From an uncultured Lachnospiraceae bacterium (GTDB lineage: Bacteria > Bacillota > Clostridia > Lachnospirales > Lachnospiraceae), in contig CAMNSZ010000017.1 of NCBI GenBank assembly GCA_946557105.1, forward strand, positions 1 through 57,347: a stretch of 57,347 bases of DNA. The letters are read 5' to 3'. The notes below the pieces were generated by a model. That model was not told the DNA's origin. It worked only from the letters and a program-made list of their open reading frames with translations, and did no database searches. The position numbers were made by a program, and so were the translations under genes. Each line of letters starts with the position of its first letter. The first letter of the stretch is position 1. Shown here piece after piece: positions 27,002 to 35,912 of this stretch.

Positions 27002-27571
27002 TTAAGACGGGCTCTTACGCACACTGAAACCGAAGGTTCCCAACTGCTCCCCACAGGTTAAGTATGCGCCGTGCGAATAAACAATCGGCTCTGCCTTTTC
27101 CAAATGAAATTTTTGTTGCTCGTCCATAAAATTGTCGTCGGCATGCACCGCAATTATCTCTGCCAAAAACATATCATGAGAACCCAACGGCATAATCTGC
27201 TTAACCTTGCATTCAAGACTCAAGGGGCTCTGGGCTATCAAAGGCGCCTTCACAAGGCTTGCCGGCATGGGCGTCAATCCCATTTCCTTAAATTTATCCA
27301 CATCCCTGCCGCTTTTTACGCCGCAATAATCCGTGGCAAAAGCAAGCGCCTTGGTAGTGAGATTAATCACAAACTCGCCGGTCTCCTTCAATATCGGATA
27401 AGAATAACGTTCCGGGCGTACCGATATAGAAACCATGGGGGGATTCGTGCATACGGTTCCCACCCAGGCAAGCGTAATAATATTATATTTTCCTTCCCTG
27501 TCCGCCATGCTCACCATAACCACAGGGAGAGGATATAACATGTTGCCCGGCTTCCAGATTTCTTTTGCCAT
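27002..27571 (-). CDS. Flavin reductase-like FMN-binding split-barrel protein
   Basis: A cytoplasmic flavoprotein of 189 residues in the flavin reductase-like family (PF01613 as I remember it). The pattern PLPVVMVSMADREGKYNIITLAWVG is the typical barrel start, and RPERYSYPILKETGEFVINL follows in the FMN site. The natural electron acceptor is unknown. The start has AGGGTGG upstream. It lies 33 bp after the coiled-coil membrane protein gene and is probably cotranscribed. An A/T-rich stem overlaps its stop and may separate it from convergent dinB. Confidence 0.9.
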   Translation of the reverse strand: MAKEIWKPGNMLYPLPVVMVSMADREGKYNIITLAWVGTVCTNPPMVSISVRPERYSYPILKETGEFVINLTTKALAFATDYCGVKSGRDVDKFKEMGLTPMPASLVKAPLIAQSPLSLECKVKQIMPLGSHDMFLAEIIAVHADDNFMDEQQKFHLEKAEPIVYSHGAYLTCGEQLGTFGFSVRKSPS

Positions 27572-27604
27572 AAATCAACCACCCTATTTCTAACTCTTTT
27601 CTCG

Positions 27605-28228
27605 CTATATGACATGCAGATAAACAAGAAGCTGAAACACAATTCCGCTCAATCCTGCAATAAGCGCCACAACGGAAACGCCCAAAATAGCATTAAGCTT
27701 CGATTTCAAACCGGAAACGGAGGAGCTTACCGCCTCTGTCTGCTTGCCGCTCTCCTCCACTACAACTGCCTGAACATTGCGGTATACCTTAACACATTCC
27801 TTATGAATATTCTCTCCGCTTTCCTCCATTTTCTCACTCAAGACCTGTTTTAATTCCTGTAGCTGCTGGGGATTTGTTTGATCCTCCTGTATCTTGGCAA
27901 CGTTCTCGCTCACCAGACTCATCACGCCCATCATACCGCCACAGAGGTTATAAACCTCCTGTATCTTGGCAATGCTCTCGTTCACCAGACGGTCAATCTC
28001 CGCCGTGTCTACCCTTGCACCTTCAAGCTTTGCCACACCGTCCTCTACAAGCTTTTGAACCTGTACCCCCAATTCATTATTCGTTTGTTTCATCTGTAAA
28101 AGACAGTTATCAAATTCCTTGACCTGATTCCGCAGCCTGTTAAGCTCCTCCACCTCTGCCGCCGTATTTGCCTTAATCATCTCCTGAGCCGTCAGCTTAT
28201 GTGCCAGCTTGTCCATAAAAGTATCCAT
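27605..28228 (-). CDS. Coiled-coil protein with C-terminal membrane anchor, function unknown
   Basis: A 207-residue protein beginning MDTFMDKLAHKLTAQEMIK. Most of it is charged heptad-like helix rich in Glu, Gln, Lys and Asn. A single hydrophobic helix (about 182-204, LNAILGVSVVALIAGLSGIV) sits at the very C-terminus, so the bulk faces the cytoplasm. I recognise similar proteins only as unnamed Lachnospiraceae proteins. GGAGG seven bases before the ATG at 28228 fixes the start. A TTGTCA/TACAAT promoter lies 70 bp upstream, and the flavin reductase follows. A chemoreceptor-like or scaffold role is possible but unsupported. Confidence 0.8.
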   Translation of the reverse strand: MDTFMDKLAHKLTAQEMIKANTAAEVEELNRLRNQVKEFDNCLLQMKQTNNELGVQVQKLVEDGVAKLEGARVDTAEIDRLVNESIAKIQEVYNLCGGMMGVMSLVSENVAKIQEDQTNPQQLQELKQVLSEKMEESGENIHKECVKVYRNVQAVVVEESGKQTEAVSSSVSGLKSKLNAILGVSVVALIAGLSGIVFQLLVYLHVI

Positions 28229-28298
28229 CCATTTTCCTCCAACCATGTCTATCTGCCACTTTCAAGTATGCTATTTATCAAAGACTCTTGTAGAATAC

Positions 28299-28327
28299 AT
28301 TGTATCATTTTTTCTTATTTCTGACAA
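28299..28327 (-). promoter_or_regulatory. Vegetative promoter for the coiled-coil/flavin reductase pair
   Basis: On the minus strand TTGTCA (28327-28322) and TACAAT (28304-28299) are 17 bp apart, and TG one base before the -10 makes it an extended -10. Confidence 0.7.
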
Positions 28328-28519
28328 CTCTTAAAGCTTTGCACTTATTTATGCATTTCGCACTATTTGAGGTTTTTTATTAAAATTATTTTGTTTAATT
28401 CACCAAAGCTTTACATATGGTTCACATTTTGTTCATATTTAATTGTTACAATAAAAGACAGGAAAAAAAGTTAATTTTGTAAATTTATTCTTTAAACATT
28501 AGACAATTTTTTCATAATA

Positions 28520-28545
28520 GCCCAAGTGTCGAAAGGCGCTTGGGC
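28520..28545. other. Isolated 9-bp hairpin in a 480-bp gene-free stretch
   Basis: GCCCAAGTG (28520-28528) and CGCTTGGGC (28537-28545) pair, with one G-T, around TCGAAAGG. No T-run follows on either strand. The gap 28229-28709 otherwise contains a promoter near each side, A/T-rich sequence and the alarmone synthetase terminator; I see no gene in it. Confidence 0.4.
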
Positions 28546-28623
28546 ACTCCTCATGTATAGTCTTACACTTTTCTCGCCCCTTACATTTTCCCCAAATGAC
28601 ACACTCACTCCTGCTTTCATATG

Positions 28624-28660
28624 AAAAAACAGGTGAAAAGCTCAAAGCCCGTCACCTGTT
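28624..28660 (-). terminator. Rho-independent terminator of the alarmone synthetase gene
   Basis: ACAGGTGA and TCACCTGT form a perfect 8-bp stem, and the minus strand continues with TTTTTTC. It lies about 50 bp after the stop codon at 28710. Confidence 0.9.
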
Positions 28661-28709
28661 CCTTTAAAGATATTCTTAATGCGCCGATTATGCCTGCCAT
28701 AGCTTTAGT

Positions 28710-29363
28710 CTATGGACAGACCCGTTCTCCCCCATGACTGATTGCCACCACCTCTTCATTCAGCGAAAGCATTCTTACATCCAAATCCGATACCAGCTTA
28801 GCGCACTCAATCAATTCGCTTTTTATATGTTCCGGCGCGTCTCCCTCAAATTTATAATGTATCTTGTGCTCTAAGCTTGCCCAGAAGTCCATTGCCACCG
28901 TCCGTATCTGAATCTCTACCTTTGTATCCACAATCCTGTCCGACAGGTATACCGGAACCGTTACAATCATATGATAGCTTTTATAGCCGCTTGCCTTTGG
29001 ATATGTAATATAATCCTTAACCCCTATAACCTTGATATCCTTTTGGTCGCTTATCATATCTACAATGCGGTAGATATCCGAAGTAAAAGAACAGATAATA
29101 CGAATACCCGCAATATCGTTAATATATTTTACCATATTGTCAATAGTGGACTCATAACCGTTCCTCTTTAATTTCTTCACGATACTCTCGGGGGTTTTGA
29201 TTCTCGCCTTTATATGCTCAATAGGATTATACTGATGCACATGTTGAAATTCATCGTTGAGGATTTCCATCTTGGTCTCTATCTGCCTCAGCGCAGCATT
29301 ATATATCAAAGTGACCTCTTTCCAACTGTCAATACCCTCTCCGTTACTTGCTTTTAGTTCCAT
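28710..29363 (-). CDS. Small alarmone synthetase (RelQ/YjbM type GTP pyrophosphokinase)
   Basis: It makes (p)ppGpp from ATP and GTP or GDP in the cytoplasm. The 217-residue protein has only the RelA/SpoT synthetase domain: IAGIRIICSF, YPKASGYKSYH and the catalytic EIQIRTVAMDFWASLEHKI. The hydrolase domain and C-terminal regulatory domains of long Rel proteins are missing, as expected for small alarmone synthetases. GGAG before the ATG at 29363 fixes the start and removes 27 leader codons. It has its own promoter and terminator. Whether it is RelQ or RelP cannot be told. Confidence 0.92.
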   Translation of the reverse strand: MELKASNGEGIDSWKEVTLIYNAALRQIETKMEILNDEFQHVHQYNPIEHIKARIKTPESIVKKLKRNGYESTIDNMVKYINDIAGIRIICSFTSDIYRIVDMISDQKDIKVIGVKDYITYPKASGYKSYHMIVTVPVYLSDRIVDTKVEIQIRTVAMDFWASLEHKIHYKFEGDAPEHIKSELIECAKLVSDLDVRMLSLNEEVVAISHGGERVCP

Positions 29364-29405
29364 TACCGCTCCTTCAAATTTCCTATTGGTTATTTTTCTG
29401 TTACT

Positions 29406-29411
29406 ATTATA
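29406..29411 (-). promoter_or_regulatory. Extended -10 promoter for the alarmone synthetase
   Basis: TGTTATAAT on the minus strand gives a perfect -10 with the upstream TG. No good -35 is visible. The start would be about 35 nt before the ATG. Confidence 0.45.
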
Positions 29412-29565
29412 ACATAAAAGCTCATAAAAACGTATATTCTTCACAAAATTTTAATCCTTTTTTTATAATAATTGGAAGTATTTACAACAACTTGTGCCCG
29501 GCAAAACATCACCTTCTATATATATGCGGGAAAACAAAAAATATTACTCCAACTCATCATATCGC

Positions 29566-29594
29566 TTGAAAATATTACCGTGATGCTTTAAGAT
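29566..29594 (+). promoter_or_regulatory. Candidate promoter for the 88-aa protein gene
   Basis: TTGAAA (29566-29571) and TAAGAT (29589-29594) are 17 bp apart. A TTACCG/TACACT pair a few bases downstream is an alternative. Confidence 0.4.
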
Positions 29595-29637
29595 AAATAC
29601 ACTAGAATAAAGACGGAAAAATATACGGAGGTCAAAT

Positions 29638-29904
29638 ATGTTTCGTTTATGGGCAAGAACCTTTAAGGATACACGCATGCTTCAGGATACCTGTATTGAA
29701 GACGGCAGCGCCGATACCCGCACCCACAAAATTTTCCGGGCGTTGGACGAAATATGCTGTCAATTCGATTTGGGAAAGCCTATTTGGCTTGACAAAACCA
29801 TTACGGATTTCAAACACCACAGTAAAGTACGCTTTACACAAGATAACTTTATAGAAACCATTGATTTTGACTATCTGGAAATTCAAGTTATTGAGGAGGA
29901 TTAA
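29638..29904 (+). CDS. Small conserved protein of unknown function (88 aa)
   Basis: A soluble acidic protein of 88 residues beginning MFRLWARTFKDTRMLQDTCI. The end, NFIETIDFDYLEIQVIEED, and the HKIFRALDEIC segment resemble a conserved Lachnospiraceae family I cannot name. No signal peptide or membrane helix is present. GGAGG before the ATG, an upstream promoter and a terminator one base after the stop make this a compact single-gene unit, strong evidence that it is real. Confidence 0.85.
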   Translation: MFRLWARTFKDTRMLQDTCIEDGSADTRTHKIFRALDEICCQFDLGKPIWLDKTITDFKHHSKVRFTQDNFIETIDFDYLEIQVIEED

Positions 29905-29926
29905 GCTGCCAACAGGCAGCTTTTTC
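29905..29926 (+). terminator. Terminator of the 88-aa protein gene
   Basis: GCTGCC, a four-base loop, GGCAGC, then TTTTTC. The stem starts immediately after the stop codon. Confidence 0.9.
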
Positions 29927-30096
29927 TTATCATTACTATTGACATTCATAAAATTTAAGAGTATCATCATCATATAGTTTTAAATACTACTTGTTGAATT
30001 ATTCAATATCCATTAAAAGTTTTGAAATCTACCATATGTATTTTTAAACTATTTGGGTACAATAAAAATGTATCTATAAGAATGGAGGGAAATTTT

Positions 30097-30747
30097 ATGC
30101 AGATTACAATAAGAGAACCGGGAAGCGCTCTCACACATTTTATAGGAATGATGATGGCAGTATTTGCCGCTGTTCCCCTTTTAATAAAGGCAGGCGTAAC
30201 CTCCGGAGGACGAAGCTTCGCCGCCATGGCAATTTTTATCGGAAGCATGATTTTACTCTATGCGGCAAGCGCCGCCTACCATTCGGTCAATCTGGCGGGT
30301 AAGTCTCTTCGTATTTTTAGAAAAATAGACCACATGATGATTTTTGTGCTGATTGCCGGCTCCTATACTCCCGTATGCCTGATTGTTCTTGGTGGGAATC
30401 TGGGATACACTCTATTGGCGGTTGTTTGGGGAATCGCACTTACGGGTATTGTCATCAAGGCGTGTTGGATAACATGTCCGAAATGGTTTTCTTCCGTGAT
30501 TTACATTGCTATGGGCTGGGTTTGTCTTTTTGTATTCGGTCGTCTTTTCCAAACTCTTCCCACAGCAGCCTTTCTATGGCTCCTCGCCGGGGGGATTATC
30601 TACACGGTGGGCGGCGTGATCTATGCCTTAAAGCTTCCTATATTCAATTCAAGACACAAGGATTTCGGCTCCCATGAAGTTTTCCACCTCTTCGTCATGG
30701 GCGGAAGCGTCTGCCACTTCATCTTTATGTATTTGTACGTAGCATAA
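30097..30747 (+). CDS. trhA: Hemolysin III/TrhA family membrane protein
   Basis: A seven-helix membrane protein of the PAQR superfamily, 216 residues. Conserved features are the N-terminal EPGSALTHFIG, YHSVN after the second helix, FRKIDHMMIFVLIAGSYTP, and SHEVFHLFVMGGSVCHF near the C-terminus, which carry the putative metal-binding His residues. Bacterial members affect membrane fluidity; the hemolysin name is historical. GGAGGG before the ATG at 30097 decides against the ATG at 30022. It converges with galE across a shared terminator. Confidence 0.92.
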   Translation: MQITIREPGSALTHFIGMMMAVFAAVPLLIKAGVTSGGRSFAAMAIFIGSMILLYAASAAYHSVNLAGKSLRIFRKIDHMMIFVLIAGSYTPVCLIVLGGNLGYTLLAVVWGIALTGIVIKACWITCPKWFSSVIYIAMGWVCLFVFGRLFQTLPTAAFLWLLAGGIIYTVGGVIYALKLPIFNSRHKDFGSHEVFHLFVMGGSVCHFIFMYLYVA

Positions 30748-30815
30748 CGTAAGCTGAATACAAAACCAAAAGGCTTGCCTCGAAACCCAATGTGTAAAGC
30801 CCTTTACAAAAATAA

Positions 30816-30850
30816 GAAGAGGCTGTGGTGCATTTCCACAGCCTCTTTTA
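30816..30850. terminator. Bidirectional terminator between trhA and galE
   Basis: AAGAGGCTGTGG and CCACAGCCTCTT form a perfect 12-bp stem around a 7-base loop. T-rich runs follow on both strands. It ends trhA on the plus strand and galE on the minus strand. Confidence 0.93.
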
Positions 30851-30855
30851 TCTGC

Positions 30856-31872
30856 TTAATCTTCATAACCGTTAGGATTATTCTTTTGCCATCTCCATGA
30901 GTCCTCGCACATTTCCCGAATACCGTTTTCCGCTTCCCAGCCAAGCTCTTCTTTCGCCCTTGACGCGTCGGAATAGCATGTGTCAATGTCACCTGCCCGA
31001 CGGGGTTTAATGGCATACGGAATTTTAACGCCGGAAGCCTCCTCAAAATTCTTTACAATGTCTATTACACTGTAACCTATGCCCGTGCCCAAATTATATA
31101 TCTTAAGTCCGGCATTCTCCTCAATCTTTTTAAGCGCCTTAACATGCCCCTTCGCCAAATCCACCACATGGATATAGTCGCGCACACCTGTACCGTCGGG
31201 AGTATTATAATCGTTTCCAAACACGCCAAGCTCTTCTCTCTTACCCACTGCCACCTGCGTGATATAAGGCATAAGATTATTAGGAACACCGCTTGGATTC
31301 TCTCCTATGGTTCCGCTTTTATGCGCGCCTATGGGATTAAAATAACGAAGAAGAATCACGTTCCACTCTTTATCCGCCTTCTGAATGTCACTCAATATCT
31401 GCTCTAGCATGGACTTTGTCCAGCCATAGGGATTGGTACACTGACCCTTAGGGCATTCCTCCGTAATTGGTATAAATGCCGGATTACCGTAAACAGTAGC
31501 GCTGGAGGAAAAAATTATATTCTTCACACCATGCTTCCTCATAACATCCACCAATGTCAACGTTCCCGCAATATTATTCTCATAATACTCCCAAGGCTTC
31601 TGCACGGATTCCGCCACTGCCTTTAAGCCTGCAAAATGAATCACTGCATCTATCTTTTCCTTGGAAAAAATCTCCTCCAAGGCGCCTTTGTCCAGAATGT
31701 CCGCCTTATAAAAAGTGATTTTCTTCCCCGTTATAGCCTCAATGCGGCCAATCACCTTTTCGCTGGAATTACTAAAATTATCCAAAATCACAGTCTCATG
31801 ACCTGCCTCCGCCAGCTCCACCACCGTATGACTGCCGATAAAGCCGGCTCCGCCCGCAACCAAAATTCTCAT
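30856..31872 (-). CDS. galE: UDP-glucose 4-epimerase
   Basis: It interconverts UDP-glucose and UDP-galactose in the Leloir pathway and polysaccharide synthesis. The 338-residue short-chain dehydrogenase-like protein begins MRILVAGGAGFIGSHTV (NAD-binding). It has SSSATVYG and the catalytic YGWTK (YxxxK), then RYFNPIGAH. GGAGG before the ATG at 31872 fixes the start. It lies about 100 bp after a UDP-sugar pyrophosphorylase gene and is probably cotranscribed, giving activation and epimerisation of a hexose. Confidence 0.95.
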   Translation of the reverse strand: MRILVAGGAGFIGSHTVVELAEAGHETVILDNFSNSSEKVIGRIEAITGKKITFYKADILDKGALEEIFSKEKIDAVIHFAGLKAVAESVQKPWEYYENNIAGTLTLVDVMRKHGVKNIIFSSSATVYGNPAFIPITEECPKGQCTNPYGWTKSMLEQILSDIQKADKEWNVILLRYFNPIGAHKSGTIGENPSGVPNNLMPYITQVAVGKREELGVFGNDYNTPDGTGVRDYIHVVDLAKGHVKALKKIEENAGLKIYNLGTGIGYSVIDIVKNFEEASGVKIPYAIKPRRAGDIDTCYSDASRAKEELGWEAENGIREMCEDSWRWQKNNPNGYED

Positions 31873-31975
31873 ATTTTTGCCTCCTGTCCGCTCCTTTAAC
31901 ATCTGTTTCAATATTGGCAGTAAGTTTCCACTCTATGCCCTGCCATTTTCACGGAACTGTTACAGTACCGTTTTA

Positions 31976-33202
31976 TTATAACCTCACTCCGTTTTCCTGC
32001 AAAAGCGCTCTTGCGCTCTCCACGGAATCCACTCCTGTCCTGTTCTTAATAGGTGCAAACTCCCTATTGCGTACTACCTCATAAGGCAGGCAGCTCTCCA
32101 TCTGATGAATCATGTCCAGTACCAGACTTTCAAATTTGTAACCGTTAGGCGCCTCGGGCTTTACAAGCCTGCCCTCCTCGTCCAGATAAGGAATCTTTTT
32201 CTCCACAATGTGAAGCGGCATATTCGCCTCCAACATATTTTCCAATTCCTTTACCTTGAAAAGATAATTCAATATAACGCCAAAATTATACGCGGGATCA
32301 CCCTTTTCGTCCTTGGCATTCATTAACTCATCCGTAAGTTCATAATACTCAACAATAGAAGGCTTCCCGTCCTCCAGACACATAACACCCACCTTCTCGT
32401 CCGGCGCATTCTTACGCACCACCTTGGCGCCCACAACACACCCTTTCTGAATAGTGGCGCCGATAAAGCATGGATCCGCAATTCTCTGAAGCACATTATC
32501 CACTGCAAAAACATTAAACCACTCTATTCCCTCACCATGAACAAGCTCCAGTAAACCGCTGTTTTTCATGGATATAAACCAACCTCCGTTGCCGTTGGGG
32601 GAAGTGGATAATCTATTCTTTTCCTCCATGTAAATTTTCCCCTCATAATCGGTTGCCGCCGCCATTTCCTGCTTAAAGAAATGCACATATTCAGGCTTAT
32701 AGCCAAAATAATCATGGTCTTTTAAAAAATTTATGGTCGCTTCGTTATTCTTGTCGCTGGTCATTACAAATAAATGAATCCAAGCATCGGCTTTATGCAC
32801 CACATCCGTCAAATTGTTTATCAGACACTCAAAAATATACAATTCCCTTGTAAGACCCACATTGTACATCCCTTTAGGATTATCGGAACCAAGTCGGGTA
32901 CCCATTCCTCCTGCCAATAGGACGGCTCCCACCCTACCCCCACGGATTGCTTCCAAACCAGTATCCGTAAAGCTGCTTTTGTTTGCTTCTATTTCATCAA
33001 GCTCCATAGCCGCAAGGGGCGTGATAACTCCCTTGCGGCCTAAATCCTCTTTATGCTTACATGCTTCCAAAATACTCATGTCCGTCGCCTCAATCTGGGC
33101 TAACAGCTCCCGCCTTTGCGTATCGGAAAGCTCATCATAATATTTCAGCACATGCTCCTGCCCATACTTAATCAACTTTTCCCTTGCCTGTTCTAATGTC
33201 AT
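31976..33202 (-). CDS. Eukaryote-like UDP-sugar pyrophosphorylase (UDPGP family)
   Basis: It forms a UDP-sugar from UTP and a sugar 1-phosphate. The 408-residue protein belongs to the UDPGP/AGX type, not the usual bacterial GalU type. The nucleotide loop is LLAGGMGTRLGSDNPKGMYNVG (residues about 95-115), followed by LFVMTSDKNNEATINFL and NVFAVDNVLQRIADP. Whether it uses glucose, galactose or GlcNAc 1-phosphate cannot be decided. Adjacent galE suggests UDP-glucose/galactose metabolism. A TTG at 33208 is better spaced from GAGGAG than the ATG at 33202; both starts are possible. Confidence 0.9.
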   Translation of the reverse strand: MTLEQAREKLIKYGQEHVLKYYDELSDTQRRELLAQIEATDMSILEACKHKEDLGRKGVITPLAAMELDEIEANKSSFTDTGLEAIRGGRVGAVLLAGGMGTRLGSDNPKGMYNVGLTRELYIFECLINNLTDVVHKADAWIHLFVMTSDKNNEATINFLKDHDYFGYKPEYVHFFKQEMAAATDYEGKIYMEEKNRLSTSPNGNGGWFISMKNSGLLELVHGEGIEWFNVFAVDNVLQRIADPCFIGATIQKGCVVGAKVVRKNAPDEKVGVMCLEDGKPSIVEYYELTDELMNAKDEKGDPAYNFGVILNYLFKVKELENMLEANMPLHIVEKKIPYLDEEGRLVKPEAPNGYKFESLVLDMIHQMESCLPYEVVRNREFAPIKNRTGVDSVESARALLQENGVRL

Positions 33203-33324
33203 AATCAATCCGTTCTCCTCTTATCTTTTATTCCTTACGGCACATAAATCCAGCAAACCTTTTTGCGTCAAATAAATTATACGCGCACGACGACGCCCTC
33301 TAAACCTTGGGCTTTTCTTGGTTC

Positions 33325-33353
33325 ATTATAGCTTAAAAGCAAGGACTTCGCAA
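33325..33353 (-). promoter_or_regulatory. Promoter for the UDPGP-galE transcript
   Basis: On the minus strand TTGCGA (33353-33348) and a perfect TATAAT (33330-33325) are 17 bp apart. The leader would be about 110 nt. Confidence 0.72.
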
Positions 33354-33417
33354 TGTTTCCATGGAATTTTAAGGAAACCTCAAAACACATTAAGAAATTA
33401 TTCATATCTTGAATTTA

Positions 33418-34311
33418 TCATAAATCAAGGCTTAAATCAGAAAAAAAGTCCGAATACCCAATATTTTCCTGCTTATATCGCATAAAAAATGCTTTCATTT
33501 CCGGATAATCCTCTCCTATATCCCCAATTATTTCATCTATGTTATCGGCATTGACACAGGCAATTTCTGCAAAAAGCCGGTAATATTCCCTGTCGTTGCC
33601 ATGCTCTCCAAGCACCACCTGCCATGTCTCCTCGCTCTCACACCCCTTGGTATGCGCGCGCAGATATTCCTCCAGCTCCTGCCGCACCTCTTTTGAAAGT
33701 CCTATAGGATACAAAAGCCGAAGCAAAAGAAGCCGGACCTTCGTCCTACGTCTTTCCTGCAAAAAGGCATTTAAGTCCGTACTCCCATAGTCCTCCTCAC
33801 CGCATAGCACCTGTTTGGAATATCCTTCGCTGTCAGGACTGCGCAGAACGGACATCATACGGGCATCCCACTTTGCAAGCCATTCAAAGGTGCATGCCCC
33901 TTGTATATCAAGCAGATAATATGCATCCGCAATTGTCACGGCTGCCGCCAGAAGCGCTGCCGCCGCCTCGTTCTTTCCCGCTGCCGCCAGCCTTTTTAAT
34001 TTATCGCATTCTAAAAAGACCGCCTTACCGAAGCGTATCTGCTGTCCTGCAAATTCTACCTGCTCCAAATTACCGCAATATGCAAACGCCCAGTCTCCTA
34101 TCTCCGCCACCGTTTCCGGAATACACACCCTGCGCAAGGTCTTTTTGCTCAAAAAAGCCTTTTTCTCAATTGCCGTCACCGGACATCCTTCTATTTCATC
34201 AGGTATCTCTACCTCGCCCGCAGGTCCCTGCAAACGGGTTATGATTATTTCATTCTTTCTTTTTTCATAATACAGACTGCCGCCTGCTATTAATAACTCT
34301 CTCTCCTGCAT
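33418..34311 (-). CDS. Cytoplasmic BspA-type leucine-rich-repeat protein with helical C-terminus
   Basis: A 297-residue protein without signal peptide. Residues about 15-110 contain BspA-like repeats (EIPDEIEGCPVTAIEKKAF, LRRVCIPETVAEIGDWAF). The rest is helical with an Ala-rich stretch (AAAALLAAAVTIADAYYLL) and no domain I recognise. BspA repeats usually occur in surface proteins, so a cytoplasmic one is unusual. GAGGG precedes the ATG. It is third in the run VWA-MoxR-LRR, 83 bp after the ATPase, suggesting it is a substrate or adaptor of that pair. Confidence 0.82.
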   Translation of the reverse strand: MQERELLIAGGSLYYEKRKNEIIITRLQGPAGEVEIPDEIEGCPVTAIEKKAFLSKKTLRRVCIPETVAEIGDWAFAYCGNLEQVEFAGQQIRFGKAVFLECDKLKRLAAAGKNEAAAALLAAAVTIADAYYLLDIQGACTFEWLAKWDARMMSVLRSPDSEGYSKQVLCGEEDYGSTDLNAFLQERRRTKVRLLLLRLLYPIGLSKEVRQELEEYLRAHTKGCESEETWQVVLGEHGNDREYYRLFAEIACVNADNIDEIIGDIGEDYPEMKAFFMRYKQENIGYSDFFSDLSLDL

Positions 34312-34394
34312 ATTGCCCTCGTTATTATCATGTATATATCTATGCCTTCCCCATGAACCGCCCCATGGGAAAAGCTCCTATACTCCTTGCGTTC

Positions 34395-35912
34395 TTAATC
34401 AAGCTCCAGCTGCGATATCTGCGCCTTAATGCCCTCCTTACGCTCGCTGAGCATAAGCTCTTTATTATGTCTGCTATAATCCTCACACCCGAATGTTGCA
34501 ATAAATTGTGCGCTGAAGCTGTTCACCGTAAGCTCCGTAACCAAAATAAGCATCTCGTTGCCCTCATTGAATGCCTCCTCCACAAAGGCAAACAGCTCGT
34601 GCAGCTTTCGCTGTACCTTAATCGTATCCTGCTTCATTTTTGCTACCGCGGTATCATATTTGTCCTTAATATAAGCAAAAGCCTCTTCTCCTCCGGTCAG
34701 CTCATTGACAAAAAGCTCCTTACGCCTTGCCTCCAGAAAGGCCAGAACACTCCTATGCCTTTTTCTGTCCTCATCAGACAGAGAATTCGCCGTCTGCAAA
34801 TTATTTAAAATCCGTCTTCGACACTCCGCCTGCTTGTCCAGTTGATTTATCACCTGCTCAACCATCGACTGCACGGCTGTTTCCTTTATATTGCGCAGAG
34901 GCGTCAATAAATCCTTTAAAAAAGCGCCCTGCTCCATAATATCCTTCATATCTGCCTGCACTCTGTCAAGCAGCATTCCCAACAGTGAAAGCCTTTCGTC
35001 AAAGGCGGCGTCCTTCGCCCGTGCCATCGCCTGTACCGATGCCCGTCCGTCTAATATATCTTCAATATGATAATCCTTCTTATACTTATTGTATAAATCA
35101 TAATAAGCCGTAAATTCCTTAACAATCCTGTCATTACGGATATACTGCCCAACAAGACTTTCCTCCACGGTAAGCTGCTCCTCCTCATACAGGTAAAGCA
35201 TTTGAGACAAATCCTCCCAGCCTCTCGCCGTCACGTAACTGCGTCCTTTGACCGTCATTTCCATACAATAAAAATGATCCTTTTTCAAATCCAGATAATT
35301 AATAATAGCGTTATGGATTCGACGCTCCACCCCATACTCCTTCCAGATACGGTATTCCGGTTCCACCTCCAAAAGCTTCAGCCTGTCCATAGTCACAACG
35401 TCAAATTCCCTCACGGACTTATTAAATTCAGGAGGATTTCCTGCGGTGACGATTACCCAGCCCTCCGGCACCCGGTGCCGTCCAAATACCTTATATTGCA
35501 AAAATTGCAGCATGGACGGGGCAAGCGTCTCAGATACACAATTAATTTCATCCAAAAACAGAATCCCTTCCTTAAATCCGCTCTGCTCCATGGTATCATA
35601 GACTGAAGCGATGATTTCACTCATGGTATATTCCGATACGCTTACCTCTTGTCCGGCATAGTTCTTTTTCGTTATAAAGGGAAGCCCCAGAGCCGACTGA
35701 CGAGTGTGATGGGTCATGGAATATGCAACCAACGCAATTCCCAATTCTTGCGCTATCTGCTCCATAATCGCCGTCTTCCCGATCCCCGGCGCACCTAAAA
35801 GAAAAATAGGGCGCTGTCTCACCACCGGAACTCTATACTCGCCAAATTCATCCTTTTTTAAATATAAATTCACAGAATTCTTGATATATTCCTTTGCACG
35901 CTTTATATTCAT
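34395..35912 (-). CDS. MoxR-type AAA ATPase
   Basis: A cytoplasmic ATPase of 505 residues. Walker A is GAPGIGKTAIMEQIA (about residue 40) and Walker B is EGILFLDEINCV (about 118). A sensor-like VTAGNPPEFN segment and a lid domain follow. The long C-terminal half is charged and coiled-coil-like. MoxR ATPases act with VWA-domain partners as chaperones or in metal-cofactor insertion. The ATG overlaps the TGA stop of the VWA gene by four bases (ATGA), so the two are translationally coupled. Confidence 0.92.
   Translation of the reverse strand: MNIKRAKEYIKNSVNLYLKKDEFGEYRVPVVRQRPIFLLGAPGIGKTAIMEQIAQELGIALVAYSMTHHTRQSALGLPFITKKNYAGQEVSVSEYTMSEIIASVYDTMEQSGFKEGILFLDEINCVSETLAPSMLQFLQYKVFGRHRVPEGWVIVTAGNPPEFNKSVREFDVVTMDRLKLLEVEPEYRIWKEYGVERRIHNAIINYLDLKKDHFYCMEMTVKGRSYVTARGWEDLSQMLYLYEEEQLTVEESLVGQYIRNDRIVKEFTAYYDLYNKYKKDYHIEDILDGRASVQAMARAKDAAFDERLSLLGMLLDRVQADMKDIMEQGAFLKDLLTPLRNIKETAVQSMVEQVINQLDKQAECRRRILNNLQTANSLSDEDRKRHRSVLAFLEARRKELFVNELTGGEEAFAYIKDKYDTAVAKMKQDTIKVQRKLHELFAFVEEAFNEGNEMLILVTELTVNSFSAQFIATFGCEDYSRHNKELMLSERKEGIKAQISQLELD

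Noticed and set aside
26984..27006. A/T-rich stem between dinB and the flavin reductase as a terminator
   Set aside because: AAAAGAA/TTCTTTT has no G-C pairs to hold it beyond one, and it overlaps a stop codon; support is too weak for a feature.
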